Below are positions 44,495-53,515 of a stretch of DNA of 64,000 nucleotides, piece by piece. The position numbers and the translations under genes are program-made. Source of the stretch: Blastococcus sp. TF02-09. Lineage in GTDB: Bacteria; Actinomycetota; Actinomycetes; Mycobacteriales; Geodermatophilaceae. The stretch is taken from positions 62,001 through 126,000 of the forward strand of contig NZ_QOHH01000006.1 of assembly GCF_003319105.1 (NCBI RefSeq), written 5' to 3'. The first letter of the stretch is position 1. The number at the start of each line of letters is the position of its first letter. The notes beneath the pieces are model-generated. The model saw only the letters and a program-made list of their open reading frames with translations. It was not told the origin of the DNA and searched no databases.

Positions 44495-44500
44495 GGGGGC

Positions 44501-44506
44501 AGCCTA
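44501..44506 (-). promoter_or_regulatory. Putative -10 box of the adenosyltransferase gene
   Basis: Minus-strand TAGGCT ends six bases before ATG 44494. Repeat copy C starts just upstream of it. Confidence 0.42.
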
Positions 44507-44509
44507 GTG

Positions 44510-44569
44510 AAAGGACCTCACTGCCCCCCGCCCGCTCGCGAGCTCGCGGCGGGCCCCTGCACCGGAGCC
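44510..44569 (+). repeat. Structured intergenic repeat, copy C
   Basis: 60 bases between two divergent promoters. It shares AAAGGAC, CTGCCCCCCGC and CCCTGCA with copy B; the centre is diverged to GCTCGCGAGC, itself palindromic, and is flanked by CCCGCC / GGCGGG arms. Confidence 0.65.
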
Positions 44570-44588
44570 GTGGACGGAGAGTCCACGG
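44568..44588. promoter_or_regulatory. Palindrome upstream of murA, possible operator
   Basis: Perfect inverted repeat CCGTGGAC-GGAGA-GTCCACGG ending nine bases before the murA -10 box, so it covers the -35 area. The position suits a regulator site; no regulator is identified. Confidence 0.4.
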
Positions 44589-44597
44589 TCGCCGCCG

Positions 44598-44603
44598 TAG
44601 GGT
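44598..44603 (+). promoter_or_regulatory. Putative -10 box of murA
   Basis: TAGGGT ends six bases before GTG 44610, consistent with a leaderless transcript. Confidence 0.45.
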
Positions 44604-44609
44604 GGTCGG

Positions 44610-45890
44610 GTGGAGTGCTTCGAGGTGTCCGGCGGGACGTCCCTGTCCGGCCGGGTACGGGTCACCGGCGCGAAGAACAGCGCGCTCAAGCTCATGGCCG
44701 TGGCCCTGCTGGCTCCGGGCCGCACCACGATCGACGAGGTGCCCGACATCCTCGACGTCTCGATCATGAGCGAGGTGCTGCGCCGGCTCGGCTGCGGGGT
44801 CACGTACACGCCGACCCCCGGCAGCGGGGGCGGGGGCCGCGTCGTCGTCGACGTGCCCGAGCGGCCGTCGACGGAGACCGACTACGACCTGGTCCGCCGG
44901 ATGCGCGCGTCGATCAACGTGCTGGGGCCGCTGGTCGCCCGGTGCGGCAGCGCGCGGGTCGCCCTGCCCGGTGGCGACGCGATCGGCTCGCGCGGTCTGG
45001 ACATGCACATCTCCGGCCTGGAGCGGCTCGGCGCGACCATCGTCAGCGAGCACGGCTTCCTGGTGGCCACCGCGCCGCGGCTGACCGGCACGTCGATCTG
45101 GCTGGACTTCCCCTCCGTCGGGGCCACGGAGAACCTGGTCACCGCGGCGGTGCTGGCTGCGGGGACGACGGTCATCGACAACGCCGCCCGCGAGCCGGAG
45201 ATCGTCGACATCTGCGCCATGCTCGTCGCGATGGGTGCGCGGATCGACGGCGCCGGCACCTCGACCATCACCGTCGAGGGGGTGGAGACGCTCTCGCCGG
45301 TCAGCTACTCGACCGTGCCCGACCGCATCGTCGCCGGCACGTGGGCGATCGGTGCCGTCATGACCCGCGGCGACGTGGTCATCGAGCGGGCCGTCGCCGC
45401 GCACCTCACCGTGGCGCTGGACAAGCTGGTCGACGCCGGCGCGACCGTCGAGGTGCTCCCGGAGGGGCTCCGCGTCGCGATGGCCGACCGGCCGCGCTGC
45501 ATCGACGTCGTCACCCTGCCGTTCCCCGGCTTCCCGACCGATCTGCAGCCGATGGCCGTCGCGCTGGCCGCGGTCTCCACGGGCACCGCGCTGATCACCG
45601 AGAACGTCTACGACGGCCGGTTCATGTTCGTGAACGAGCTGGTGCGCCTGGGCGCCGACATCCGCATCGACGGCCACCACGCCGTCATCCGCGGGCGTGA
45701 GCGGCTCTCCAGCGCTCCGGTGGTGGCCACCGACATCCGGGCAGGGGCGGGCCTCGTGCTGGCCGGGCTGGTCTCCGACGGCGTCACCGAGGTGCAGGAC
45801 GCCCACCACGTCGACCGCGGCTACCCGGACTTCGTCGAGCAGCTGCGCTCCCTGGGTGCGGAGGTCGAGCGGACGCAGCGCCCGGGCTAA
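44610..45890 (+). CDS. murA: UDP-N-acetylglucosamine 1-carboxyvinyltransferase
   Basis: First committed step of peptidoglycan synthesis, transferring enolpyruvate to UDP-GlcNAc. 426 aa, EPSP-synthase fold. Lys22-Asn23 (TGAKNSALK) are kept. The active-site loop reads [11 protein letters not shown], with Asp123 where most MurA enzymes have the fosfomycin-reactive Cys; the same Cys-to-Asp change makes M. tuberculosis MurA fosfomycin-insensitive. C-terminal [12 protein letters not shown] is normal. Confidence 0.96.
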   Translation: MECFEVSGGTSLSGRVRVTGAKNSALKLMAVALLAPGRTTIDEVPDILDVSIMSEVLRRLGCGVTYTPTPGSGGGGRVVVDVPERPSTETDYDLVRRMRASINVLGPLVARCGSARVALPGGDAIGSRGLDMHISGLERLGATIVSEHGFLVATAPRLTGTSIWLDFPSVGATENLVTAAVLAAGTTVIDNAAREPEIVDICAMLVAMGARIDGAGTSTITVEGVETLSPVSYSTVPDRIVAGTWAIGAVMTRGDVVIERAVAAHLTVALDKLVDAGATVEVLPEGLRVAMADRPRCIDVVTLPFPGFPTDLQPMAVALAAVSTGTALITENVYDGRFMFVNELVRLGADIRIDGHHAVIRGRERLSSAPVVATDIRAGAGLVLAGLVSDGVTEVQDAHHVDRGYPDFVEQLRSLGAEVERTQRPG

Positions 45891-45938
45891 CCGGAGATCG
45901 CCGCGAGGGCGCGGGCACGGTCCGCCGCAGCGCCAGGG

Positions 45939-46235
45939 TCAACCAGAGAAGGACGCCGCCAGGCTGCGGGCGCGGGCCGCGTCGTCGGGGAAGACCAGCA
46001 CGTCGGTCCGGTGCGGTGCCGGTGTGCGCTGGGTCGAGCGGATGCCGGCGTCGGAGAGGACCGCCCGCAGCGCGCGGGCCGTGCCCGGCGCCGAGACGGT
46101 CGCGACCAGGACCAGCAGCCCGTCGTCGGACCGGGCGGGGCGCGCCGCCGAACGGCCGTAGCCGGAGCCGAAGGCCCACCGGGTCACCAGCGCCAGCAGA
46201 CCCACGACGAGGACGATCACCGCGATCGATCCCAT
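45939..46235 (-). CDS. Small membrane protein with a DUF2007-like cytoplasmic domain
   Basis: A 98 aa protein of unknown function. One N-terminal membrane helix (SIAVIVLVVGLLALVTRWAF), then a small alpha/beta domain (LLVLVATVSAPGTARALRAV ... HRTDVLVFPDDAARARSLA) that resembles the DUF2007 signal-transducing fold by pattern only. ATG 46235 is chosen over the upstream 46397 start because GGGAGG precedes it. It converges with murA, and the far end faces the mutase promoter. Confidence 0.65.
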   Translation of the reverse strand: MGSIAVIVLVVGLLALVTRWAFGSGYGRSAARPARSDDGLLVLVATVSAPGTARALRAVLSDAGIRSTQRTPAPHRTDVLVFPDDAARARSLAASFSG

Positions 46236-46364
46236 CGCGCCCTCCCGAGCCGTGCCGTCCGCGCACCGCACCCGTCCGCCGGGCGGCGGAGGGTCCGTAC
46301 GCCGATCGAGTGTGCCACCGGTCATCCCCACCTGGGCGGGGCTGCCCGCGCGGGACGACCGCCC

Positions 46365-46370
46365 TACACT
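46365..46370 (+). promoter_or_regulatory. Putative -10 box of ecm
   Basis: TACACT ends eight bases before ATG 46379. Confidence 0.42.
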
Positions 46371-46378
46371 CCGCCGGT

Positions 46379-48460
46379 ATGCCGTTCCCGTCATCACCGG
46401 AGGAGCGTGACCGTCCCTGGGTCATGCGCACCTACGCCGGTCACTCCTCGCCGGCCGAGTCCAACGCGCTGTACCGGCGCAACCTGGCCAAGGGCCAGAC
46501 CGGCCTCTCGGTGGCCTTCGACCTGCCGACGCAGACCGGGTACGACCCCGACGACGAGCTCGCCGTCGGTGAGGTCGGCAAGGTGGGCGTGCCGGTCACG
46601 CACCTCGGCGACATGCGGGCGCTCTTCGACGGGATCCCGCTCGACGAGATGAACACGTCGATGACGATCAACGCCACCGCGATGTGGCTGCTGGCGCTCT
46701 ACCAGGCCGTCGCCGAGGAGCACGGGCACGACGTCAGCAAGCTGGCCGGCACGACGCAGAACGACATCATCAAGGAGTACCTGTCCCGCGGGACCTACGT
46801 GTTCCCGCCGGCTCCCTCGATGCGGCTGATCACCGACATGGTCGCCTACACGGTGACGACCATGCCGAAGTGGAACCCGATCAACATCTGCAGCTACCAC
46901 CTGCAGGAGGCCGGGGCGACGCCGGAGCAGGAGATCGCCTACGCGATCAGCACCGCCATCGCCGTCCTCGACTCGGTGCGCGACTCCGGCCAGGTGCCGC
47001 AGGAGAAGTTCGGCGAGGTCGTCGCGCGCATCTCCTTCTTCGTGAACGCGGGCGTCCGCTTCGTCGAGGAGATGTGCAAGATGCGCGCCTTCACCCAGCT
47101 CTGGGACGAGCTGACGCAGGAGCGCTACGGCGTGCAGGACCCCAAGCACCGCCGCTTCCGCTACGGCGTGCAGGTCAATTCCCTCGGCCTCACCGAGGCG
47201 CAGCCGGAGAACAACGTCCAGCGCATCGTGCTGGAGATGCTCGCGGTGACCCTGTCGAAGGACGCCCGCGCCCGCGCGGTGCAGCTGCCGGCGTGGAACG
47301 AGGCGCTGGGGCTGCCCCGACCGTGGGACCAGCAGTGGTCGCTGCGGCTGCAGCAGGTGCTCGCCTACGAGACCGACCTGCTCGAGTACGAGGACCTGTT
47401 CACCGGCTCGGTCGTCGTCGAGCAGAAGGTCGCCGACATCCTCGAGGGCGCCCGCGCGGAGATCGCCCGGGTGCAGGAGATGGGCGGCGCCGTCGCGGCC
47501 GTCGAGTCCGGGTACATGAAGGGCCAGCTGGTCGGCTCGCTCGCCGAGCGCCGTCGCCGGATGGAGAGCGGTGAGGACGTCGTCGTCGGCGTCAACAAGT
47601 TCGAGACCACCGAGCCCAACCCGCTGCTGGCCGACCTCGACGCCGCGATCATGGTCGTCGACCCGGCCGTGGAGAGCGCCGCCCAGGAGGCGGTGAAGAA
47701 GTGGCGGGCCGAGCGCGACCAGGCCGCCGCCGACAAGGCGCTGGACGCCCTGCGCGAGGCCGCCTCCTCCGACGTGAACCTGATGGCCGCCACCCTCGAG
47801 TGCGCCCGCGCCGGCGTGACGACGGGGGAGTGGGCCGGCGTCCTCCGCGAGGTGTTCGGGGAGTACCGGGCGCCCACCGGCGTCGCCGCGGCGACCGGCG
47901 GTGGTGAGGCCGACGAGACGCTCACCGACGTGCGCGAGCGCGTCCGGGCCACCGGCGAGGAGCTCGGCGGGCGGCTGCGGTTCCTGGTCGGCAAGCCGGG
48001 CCTGGACGGGCACTCCAACGGCGCCGAGCAGATCGCCGTCCGCGCCCGCGACGCCGGGTTCGAGGTCATCTACCAGGGCATCCGGCTCACGCCGTCGCAG
48101 ATCGTCTCTGCGGCGGTCGAGGAGGACGTGCACGTCGTCGGCCTGTCGGTGCTGTCCGGCTCGCACCTGCAGGTGGTGCCGGCGGTCCTGCAGGGGCTCA
48201 AGGACGCCGGCCTGGACGACGTCCCGGTCGTGGTCGGCGGGATCATCCCCGACAGCGACGCACGGCGGCTGCGCGAGCAGGGCGTGGCTCGCGTCTTCAC
48301 GCCGAAGGACTTCGGGCTGACCGAGATCATGGGCTCGGTGGTCGACGTCATCCGCGAGGCCCACGGCCTCGACGACAAGGTGCCGGCCGGCGTCAGCCCT
48401 CGGCCGCCTGCGCCGCGGCGTAGCGCGCGTCGACGGCGTCGATGCTCGCCCGGCTGCTGA
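46379..48460 (+). CDS. ecm: Ethylmalonyl-CoA mutase (MeaA type, B12-dependent)
   Basis: Isomerises (2R)-ethylmalonyl-CoA to methylsuccinyl-CoA. 693 aa: the mutase TIM barrel (RTYAGHSSPAESN, NTSMTINATAMWLLALY, about 1-510) is fused to a C-terminal B12 domain with GLDGHSNGAEQIA (about 550). SNGAEQ in place of the DRGAK of methylmalonyl-CoA mutase points to the Ecm/MeaA clade. The last about 30 residues are a basic tail (PRRSARRRRRCSPGC) overlapping the convergent GDSL gene by 68 bases. It needs the adenosyltransferase at 43901 and MeaB at 62440. Confidence 0.93.
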   Translation: MPFPSSPEERDRPWVMRTYAGHSSPAESNALYRRNLAKGQTGLSVAFDLPTQTGYDPDDELAVGEVGKVGVPVTHLGDMRALFDGIPLDEMNTSMTINATAMWLLALYQAVAEEHGHDVSKLAGTTQNDIIKEYLSRGTYVFPPAPSMRLITDMVAYTVTTMPKWNPINICSYHLQEAGATPEQEIAYAISTAIAVLDSVRDSGQVPQEKFGEVVARISFFVNAGVRFVEEMCKMRAFTQLWDELTQERYGVQDPKHRRFRYGVQVNSLGLTEAQPENNVQRIVLEMLAVTLSKDARARAVQLPAWNEALGLPRPWDQQWSLRLQQVLAYETDLLEYEDLFTGSVVVEQKVADILEGARAEIARVQEMGGAVAAVESGYMKGQLVGSLAERRRRMESGEDVVVGVNKFETTEPNPLLADLDAAIMVVDPAVESAAQEAVKKWRAERDQAAADKALDALREAASSDVNLMAATLECARAGVTTGEWAGVLREVFGEYRAPTGVAAATGGGEADETLTDVRERVRATGEELGGRLRFLVGKPGLDGHSNGAEQIAVRARDAGFEVIYQGIRLTPSQIVSAAVEEDVHVVGLSVLSGSHLQVVPAVLQGLKDAGLDDVPVVVGGIIPDSDARRLREQGVARVFTPKDFGLTEIMGSVVDVIREAHGLDDKVPAGVSPRPPAPRRSARRRRRCSPGC

Positions 48461-49433
48461 GGTCCACCCCGGCGCGGGCCGCGGCCGCCCGGATCGCCGG
48501 GCTGCCCAGGTCGGGCACCCGGAACTCGGCCGGGCGGACGGCCTTGTCGCGAGCCGCGTGGCCGCGCTGCTGCGCGGTCAGCTCGGGCGCGGAGGCCTCG
48601 GCTGCCTGCAGGACCGCGGCCGTCGCCGTGACCGTGGAGCCGGTGAGCCGGGTCCCGACCAGCGGCGCGTAGCCGGCGGAGTGCCCGGGCCGGTTGGCGT
48701 GGTAGGACTCGGACACCGGGCTGGACAGGCCGTTGACCCACTCCACGTCGTCGCACACGGCGTGGCCGACGAAGGCCGTCGTCGGGTTCGCGAAGCGGAA
48801 GCCGGCGTTCGAGGCAGCGGTGGAGATGCGAGCGTTGAGCAGGTCGGCCATGGCGTTGAGCCGGGTCTCCTCGTCGGGGGAGAACCAGGTCAGCGCGTTG
48901 CAGTCCTCGCCGTTGAAGATCCGCGGGTAGCCGGCCACCACGACCGTGGCCTGCGGCGCCCGGCTGCGGATCGCGGCGTAGAGCGTGGCCAGCCGGCCCG
49001 GGAGCTGGCCGGTGATGATGCTCTGCGCGGTGGCGACGGCCCCGTTGCAGTCACTCGCCCAGGCCGGCTGCGCGCAGGTGGTCATGACGTCGGCGAACCC
49101 GGCGTCGTTGCCGCCCACGCTGATCGTGACGTAGGCCGTGCTCGCCGAGAGGGCGCTCAGCTGCAGCGACGTCACGTCGGCGACCTTCGCGCCCGAGCAG
49201 GCGCGGAAGTTCAGGCTGTACCCCTTGCTCGCCGCGACGAGCGACGGATACGCGTACACGGAGCGCTGGCACGAGGTGCCGTCGGCCAGGTAGGTGCGCG
49301 TTCCCGTCCCGGACGAGTAGGAGTCGCCGAGGGCGACGTAGGCGGGACCTGCGGCCTGGGCCGGCACGGCGATCCCCGTCGTGCAGAGGGCCAGCGCGCC
49401 GAGTCCGACGGCGATGCGACGCCACGAGGGCAT
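48393..49433 (-). CDS. Secreted SGNH/GDSL hydrolase (lipase/esterase)
   Basis: A 346 aa extracellular esterase. Signal peptide (RRIAVGLGALALCTTGIA, cleavage after AQA), then block I GDSYSSG with the nucleophile Ser, the Gly block, block III GGND, and block V His in YHANRPGHSAG. Six or more Cys suggest disulfides, as in the Streptomyces rimosus lipase group. ATG 49433 is chosen because AAGGGA lies six bases upstream; ATG 49439 and 49478 are in frame. A C-terminal about 60-residue Ala-rich region is extra. Confidence 0.88.
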   Translation of the reverse strand: MPSWRRIAVGLGALALCTTGIAVPAQAAGPAYVALGDSYSSGTGTRTYLADGTSCQRSVYAYPSLVAASKGYSLNFRACSGAKVADVTSLQLSALSASTAYVTISVGGNDAGFADVMTTCAQPAWASDCNGAVATAQSIITGQLPGRLATLYAAIRSRAPQATVVVAGYPRIFNGEDCNALTWFSPDEETRLNAMADLLNARISTAASNAGFRFANPTTAFVGHAVCDDVEWVNGLSSPVSESYHANRPGHSAGYAPLVGTRLTGSTVTATAAVLQAAEASAPELTAQQRGHAARDKAVRPAEFRVPDLGSPAIRAAAARAGVDLSSRASIDAVDARYAAAQAAEG

Positions 49434-49591
49434 GGGCATTCCCTTCACTGAGAGTGCTGCTGATGTGACGGAGGTCACATGCTGGCAGGTCAGGGGCTCG
49501 CGCGGTTCCGCTTTCGCCGTGACACGCCTGGTCGGGGCATTTGTGGTCCCAGCGCAGGGAGCGGACGTTCCCGCGCAGGCCGGGTCGGGGC

Positions 49592-49597
49592 TAGCGT
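49592..49597 (+). promoter_or_regulatory. Putative -10 box of the crotonase gene
   Basis: TAGCGT ends six bases before ATG 49604. Confidence 0.42.
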
Positions 49598-49603
49598 CGG
49601 TCC

Positions 49604-50372
49604 ATGGCCGACGGTGCGCCCCGGGTCGAACGCGACGGCGACGTCGTCCGCATCACGATGGTGCGGGGGGCCCGGCGGAACGCCCTGTCCCGGGAGCACC
49701 TGACCCAGTTGCTCGCTGCCGTCACCGAGGCGGGCGGGAGCGATGCCACCGGCATCGTGCTGGGCGCCGAGGGGCCGGTGTTCAGCGCCGGCCACGACTT
49801 CGCCGACGTGGCCGACGCCGCGCTGCCCGAGGTGCGCAGCCTCCTGCTGCTGTGCACCGAGCTGATGCAGACGCTCCAGGACGTGCCCCAGGTTGTGGTG
49901 GCGCGGGTGCACGCGCTGGCCACCGCGGCCGGCTGCCAGCTGGTGGCCTCCTGCGACCTGGCGGTCGCCGCGGAGTCGGCCGGCTTCGCCGCGCCGGGCG
50001 GCAAGGGTGGCTGGTTCTGCCACACGCCGATGGTGGCGATCGCGCGGAACGTGGGGCGCAAGCGGGCGATGGAGCTCGCGCTCACCGGGGACGTCATCGA
50101 CGCGCGGACGGCCCTCGACTGGGGCCTGGTCAACCGGGTCGTGCCGGACGCGGAGCTGGACGCCGCCGTCGACGAGCTGCTCGCCCGCGACCCGCGGCTC
50201 GCGGGCGAGCAAGGCGTGGGGCAAGCAGACGATGTACGCCCAGCTGGACCGGCCCGAGCGGGACGCGTACACGACGGTGATCGAGGTCATGGCCGCGGCC
50301 AGCCAGATCCCCGGCGCCCGGGAGGGGATGGCCTCCTTCCTGGAGAAGCGCCCGCCGCGGTGGCCGGACTGA
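49604..50372 (+). pseudogene. Enoyl-CoA hydratase/isomerase (crotonase) with a frameshift
   Basis: The crotonase fold is clear in frame 2 from ATG 49604: RGARRNALSREH, oxyanion hole VFSAGHDFADV, and ASCDLAVAAES. Near 50186-50192 the family's continuation switches frame: A-T-R-G-S-R-A-S-K-AWGKQTMYAQLD to ...SFLEKRPPRWPD continues in another frame to 50372, while the original frame runs to 50380 with a low-complexity tail. A two-base loss or one-base gain explains this. It could be a real pseudogene, a sequencing error, or programmed. Would hydrate crotonyl-CoA-like substrates; near the Ecm gene. Confidence 0.8.
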
Positions 50373-50403
50373 CCAGCTGACCGCTGTCCCGGAGACCGAC
50401 GGG

Positions 50404-50409
50404 TAGCGT
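50404..50409 (+). promoter_or_regulatory. Putative -10 box of nucS
   Basis: TAGCGT ends eight bases before GTG 50418. Confidence 0.42.
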
Positions 50410-50417
50410 CGCCGTCC

Positions 50418-51089
50418 GTGCGCTTGGTGATCGCCCGTTGCTCCGTCGACTACATCGGGCGGCTCACCGCCCACCTGCCGATGGCCACCCGGCTGCTGCT
50501 GGTGAAGGCCGACGGCTCGGTGTCCATCCACGCCGACGACCGCGCCTACAAGCCGCTGAACTGGATGACGCCGCCCTGCACGCTCAAGGACGAGCTGGTC
50601 GACGGCGCGGGCACCTGGACGGTCACCAACAAGGCCGGCGAGCAGCTGGTCATCACCATCGAGGCCGTCGAGCACGACCACGCGCACGAGCTGGGCGTCG
50701 ACCCCGGGCTGCAGAAGGACGGCGTCGAGGCCGAGCTGCAGCGGCTGCTGGCCCTGCACGTGGAGACCTTCGGCGAGGGCTGGTCGCTCGTGCGCCGGGA
50801 GTACCCGACCGCGATCGGCCCGGTCGACCTGCTCTGCCGCGACGCGACCGGCGCCACCGTCGCGGTGGAGATCAAGCGGCGAGGCAAGATCGACGGCGTC
50901 GAGCAGCTGACCCGCTACCTGGAGTTGCTCAACCGCGACCCGCTCCTGGCCCCGGTCAAGGGCGTGTTCGCCGCGCAGGAGATCAAGCCGCAGGCGCGGG
51001 TGCTCGCGCAGGACCGCGGGATCGACTGCGTCACCGTCGACTACGCCGTCCTAAAGGGGACGGACGACCCGACCCAGCGGCTGTTCTAG
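50418..51089 (+). CDS. nucS: Mismatch-specific endonuclease NucS/EndoMS
   Basis: Cleaves both strands at mismatches in the non-canonical actinobacterial mismatch repair that replaces MutS/MutL. 223 aa: N-terminal dimerisation domain ([15 protein letters not shown]), then a PD-(D/E)XK nuclease core with GPVDLLC and VAVEIKRRG. The C-terminus ends in QRLF, matching the sliding-clamp-binding tail of the family. GTG 50418 directly follows a -10 box. Confidence 0.95.
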   Translation: MRLVIARCSVDYIGRLTAHLPMATRLLLVKADGSVSIHADDRAYKPLNWMTPPCTLKDELVDGAGTWTVTNKAGEQLVITIEAVEHDHAHELGVDPGLQKDGVEAELQRLLALHVETFGEGWSLVRREYPTAIGPVDLLCRDATGATVAVEIKRRGKIDGVEQLTRYLELLNRDPLLAPVKGVFAAQEIKPQARVLAQDRGIDCVTVDYAVLKGTDDPTQRLF

Positions 51090-51641
51090 CTAGCCCTCGG
51101 GTGCCGCTGCGAGCAGTGGCCGCACGACGTCGTCGTACTGCTGCCGGTCGAACACGAGGCTCGTGACCGGCATCTCCTGCTCGGTCAGGTCGAGCGGCGC
51201 GTAGGCGGCCTGCCAACCGATGCTGCGCCACTCGACCCGGTCGTCACCCCGGACCAGCTCGGCGGTGAGGGCGCGGCAGTCCAGATCGAAGTCGACGTGG
51301 CAGACGAGCAGCGGCACTCGTCCGTCCGGCATCACCGTCCACTCGCGGCTGACGGGCTCCCCGAGGATCGCCCGGAGATAGTCGGCCTCGTAGTCGGGCA
51401 GGGCAGCGTCGTTCCGCACCGGAGTGACCTCCGAGGCCACCGAGCCGTCCGGCCACGCCACGACCTCGCGGAGTGGCACGCCGTCGATGGTCCAGTCCAG
51501 GTACGTGACCGCGCGGGGGACCAGTTCTCGACGGAACCAGCCGACCTTCTCGACCACCGACACGCTGACGATCGCGGGCGCTGTCCCGAGGGTTGAGACC
51601 GGGCCGGGCACGTGGGGAGTGTGGCAGGCCGTGGTGAGCAC
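51090..51641 (-). CDS. Hypothetical protein
   Basis: A 183 aa protein from GTG 51641 (internal GTGs could give a shorter form; no clear ribosome site). No motif or family is recognised. Trp-rich strands (EWRSIGWQAAYAPL) and acidic stretches suggest a soluble beta-rich fold; no signal or membrane segment. The stop abuts the nucS stop. It begins the accessory patch between nucS and the hydroxyacyl-CoA dehydrogenase gene. Confidence 0.5.
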   Translation of the reverse strand: MLTTACHTPHVPGPVSTLGTAPAIVSVSVVEKVGWFRRELVPRAVTYLDWTIDGVPLREVVAWPDGSVASEVTPVRNDAALPDYEADYLRAILGEPVSREWTVMPDGRVPLLVCHVDFDLDCRALTAELVRGDDRVEWRSIGWQAAYAPLDLTEQEMPVTSLVFDRQQYDDVVRPLLAAAPEG

Positions 51642-51767
51642 ATGGCGGCTGCTTGTTCTGACGCCGTACCCGGCTCACCGGGCGCAGACGTCTTCCGTCG
51701 GGCGGGCGACGGGGTGACCATCGGGGGGACCGACGGCCGCGGACGCGACAGCTGACGGAGGCACCCC

Positions 51768-52298
51768 ATGGGACGACTGCTCCTCCGAGCCACGCTGGGC
51801 GCGGTCTTCGTGGTCCACGGCACGCAGAAGCTGTTCGGGTGGTTCGGCGGGTACGGACCGGACGGCACCGGCCAGTTCTTCGAGTCCCTGGGCCTGCGGC
51901 CCGGACGTCGGAACGCGCTGCTGGCCGGAGCGACCGAGACCGGGAGCGGTGTCCTCCTGGCCGCCGGCGCAGCCACCCCCGCGGCTGCGGCCGGAGTGAC
52001 GGGGATGATGATCAGCGCGCTGGCGACGACGGTCTGGAAGGACGGCATCCGACCCGCCACCGGCGAGTTCGAGGTGCTGCTCGCTGCCGCAGCGCTCGCG
52101 CTCGCCGATGAGGGGCCCGGCCCGTGGTCGGTCGACGCCGCGCTCGGACAGGAACGCACCGGTGCCCCCTGGGCGCTGGGCGCGCTGGCGGCAGGCGCGG
52201 TCGGCACGGGTCTGGTGCTCGCCAGCGCCCGGGCGGCCCAGCCGACGGCGCCGGCGCCCGCCACCGAATCGGCGCCCGCCACGGCGTCGGACGCCTGA
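51768..52298 (+). CDS. DoxX family membrane protein
   Basis: A 176 aa protein with four hydrophobic segments. The start GRLLLRATLGAVFVVHGTQK and GWFGGYGPDGTGQFFESLGL are the DoxX hallmark; residues beyond about 140 are an Ala/Pro/Thr tail. DoxX proteins occur in redox/thiol systems, but many are of unknown role. GGAGG lies ahead of ATG 51768. Confidence 0.85.
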   Translation: MGRLLLRATLGAVFVVHGTQKLFGWFGGYGPDGTGQFFESLGLRPGRRNALLAGATETGSGVLLAAGAATPAAAAGVTGMMISALATTVWKDGIRPATGEFEVLLAAAALALADEGPGPWSVDAALGQERTGAPWALGALAAGAVGTGLVLASARAAQPTAPAPATESAPATASDA

Positions 52299-52335
52299 CC
52301 CCGGCGCCGACTGCATCGTCCGGCGTGGACCTCGC

Positions 52336-53454
52336 CTACCGGGCTCTCCGTGCCAGGCACTCGTCCCTCAGCGGTGGCAACACGGACCAGGCCATGAGTT
52401 CGATCCACCCGTGTGCGAGGTGCACCTGCTCCACGTCCACATCGGGGTGAGCGCTCGCGATGCGCGAGTCGATGGCCTGGCGAGCATTGAGGAGACGACG
52501 GTCGGCGGGCGGGTGGGTACCCACGTTGTCCGGCCGCAGGGGTATCCCGCCGTGCTCGAGGTAGTCGCGTGCGAAGTCCACGAGGACGCCGATCATGGGG
52601 GCCATCTCCGCCATCAGACAGGCGAGGAAGCCGCTGGTCTTCGGCATCAGGAATTCGATCGAGACCGTGGCCGCGAACGTGTCCGCGTCGAACTCGCAGC
52701 TCCAGTCGAACGACAGGGCGTCGGCGTCTCCGGATGTGCGCTCCATGGCAGCCCGTTCCAGGTGGCGCAGGTACACGTGACCGAGCTCGTGCGCCACGAC
52801 GTAGCGGAGGTAGCTGGACCGAATGTTGCCTGCGAAGCCGTCTCTGACCAGGAACTCCTCGGGGATTCGAGGTATGGCGGTGCGCGCGTCCTGCGTCGCG
52901 GCGTACGAGGCCAGGGTCTCGACGATCGAGGCGAGGATCGCCGAACCCGGCGCGAAGACGTGACCGGCAGCGGAGGCCACGCTGTCGAACCGGTCGAGGA
53001 CCGTCATGATCGCGTCCCAGGCGTACGAGATCTGGCACCCCATGAGCTCGGCGAGCGTGAACACACCGTCGTCGTAGACCGTCACGTAGGCGTTCGACGG
53101 GAGGCGTCTGGTCTCCGCGTTGTGATGCCCCAGCGTCGTCGAGGCGAAGGGCACCCAGGTGTCGTCGGCGGTCCCCATGTCCCGTGCGGTCTCCAGCACC
53201 TCCCGGTTGTGGGCGACGAGCGCGTAGAGGTAGGACGGGTTCTGGAACGGCCCGAGCTGCACCATCAACCGTCGGGTGGCCTCGAGGTCGGCCGCGACCC
53301 GGGCGTCCCCGCGAGGAGCGTCGGCGCAGAGATCGGCGAACACGACGCCGGACGCGTATCCGTACCGCTCCGGATCCGGTGCGAAGCCCCGCTCGCGGAT
53401 GGCGTGCACCTGCAGGCGTTCGACGTACCGCTGCACGTCGACGGGGATCTCCAC
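52336..53454 (-). CDS. Putative zinc metallopeptidase (HELGH, M48-like)
   Basis: A 372 aa protein without signal or strong membrane segment. HELGH at about 222-226 and a downstream CEFDADTF (Glu about 254, Asp about 258) form a gluzincin-type zinc site; this spacing is M48/ImmA-like. The regions before (about 1-150) and after are not recognised. GTG 53454 has GAGGAGG eight bases upstream. It follows the small protein gene by 61 bases on the same strand, so the two probably form one transcript. Substrate unknown. Confidence 0.75.
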   Translation of the reverse strand: MEIPVDVQRYVERLQVHAIRERGFAPDPERYGYASGVVFADLCADAPRGDARVAADLEATRRLMVQLGPFQNPSYLYALVAHNREVLETARDMGTADDTWVPFASTTLGHHNAETRRLPSNAYVTVYDDGVFTLAELMGCQISYAWDAIMTVLDRFDSVASAAGHVFAPGSAILASIVETLASYAATQDARTAIPRIPEEFLVRDGFAGNIRSSYLRYVVAHELGHVYLRHLERAAMERTSGDADALSFDWSCEFDADTFAATVSIEFLMPKTSGFLACLMAEMAPMIGVLVDFARDYLEHGGIPLRPDNVGTHPPADRRLLNARQAIDSRIASAHPDVDVEQVHLAHGWIELMAWSVLPPLRDECLARRAR

Positions 53455-53515
53455 ACCGACCTCCTCACGCCGACGAGCTGGAGCCTCTCCGACAGCCCGA
53501 CCGTCGGAGGACCGG

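Noticed and set aside
46016-46378. N-terminal extension of the mutase frame back to 46016
   Set aside because: The extension is Arg/Pro-rich antisense of the small membrane protein gene; ATG 46379 after a -10 box gives the conserved MeaA N-terminus.
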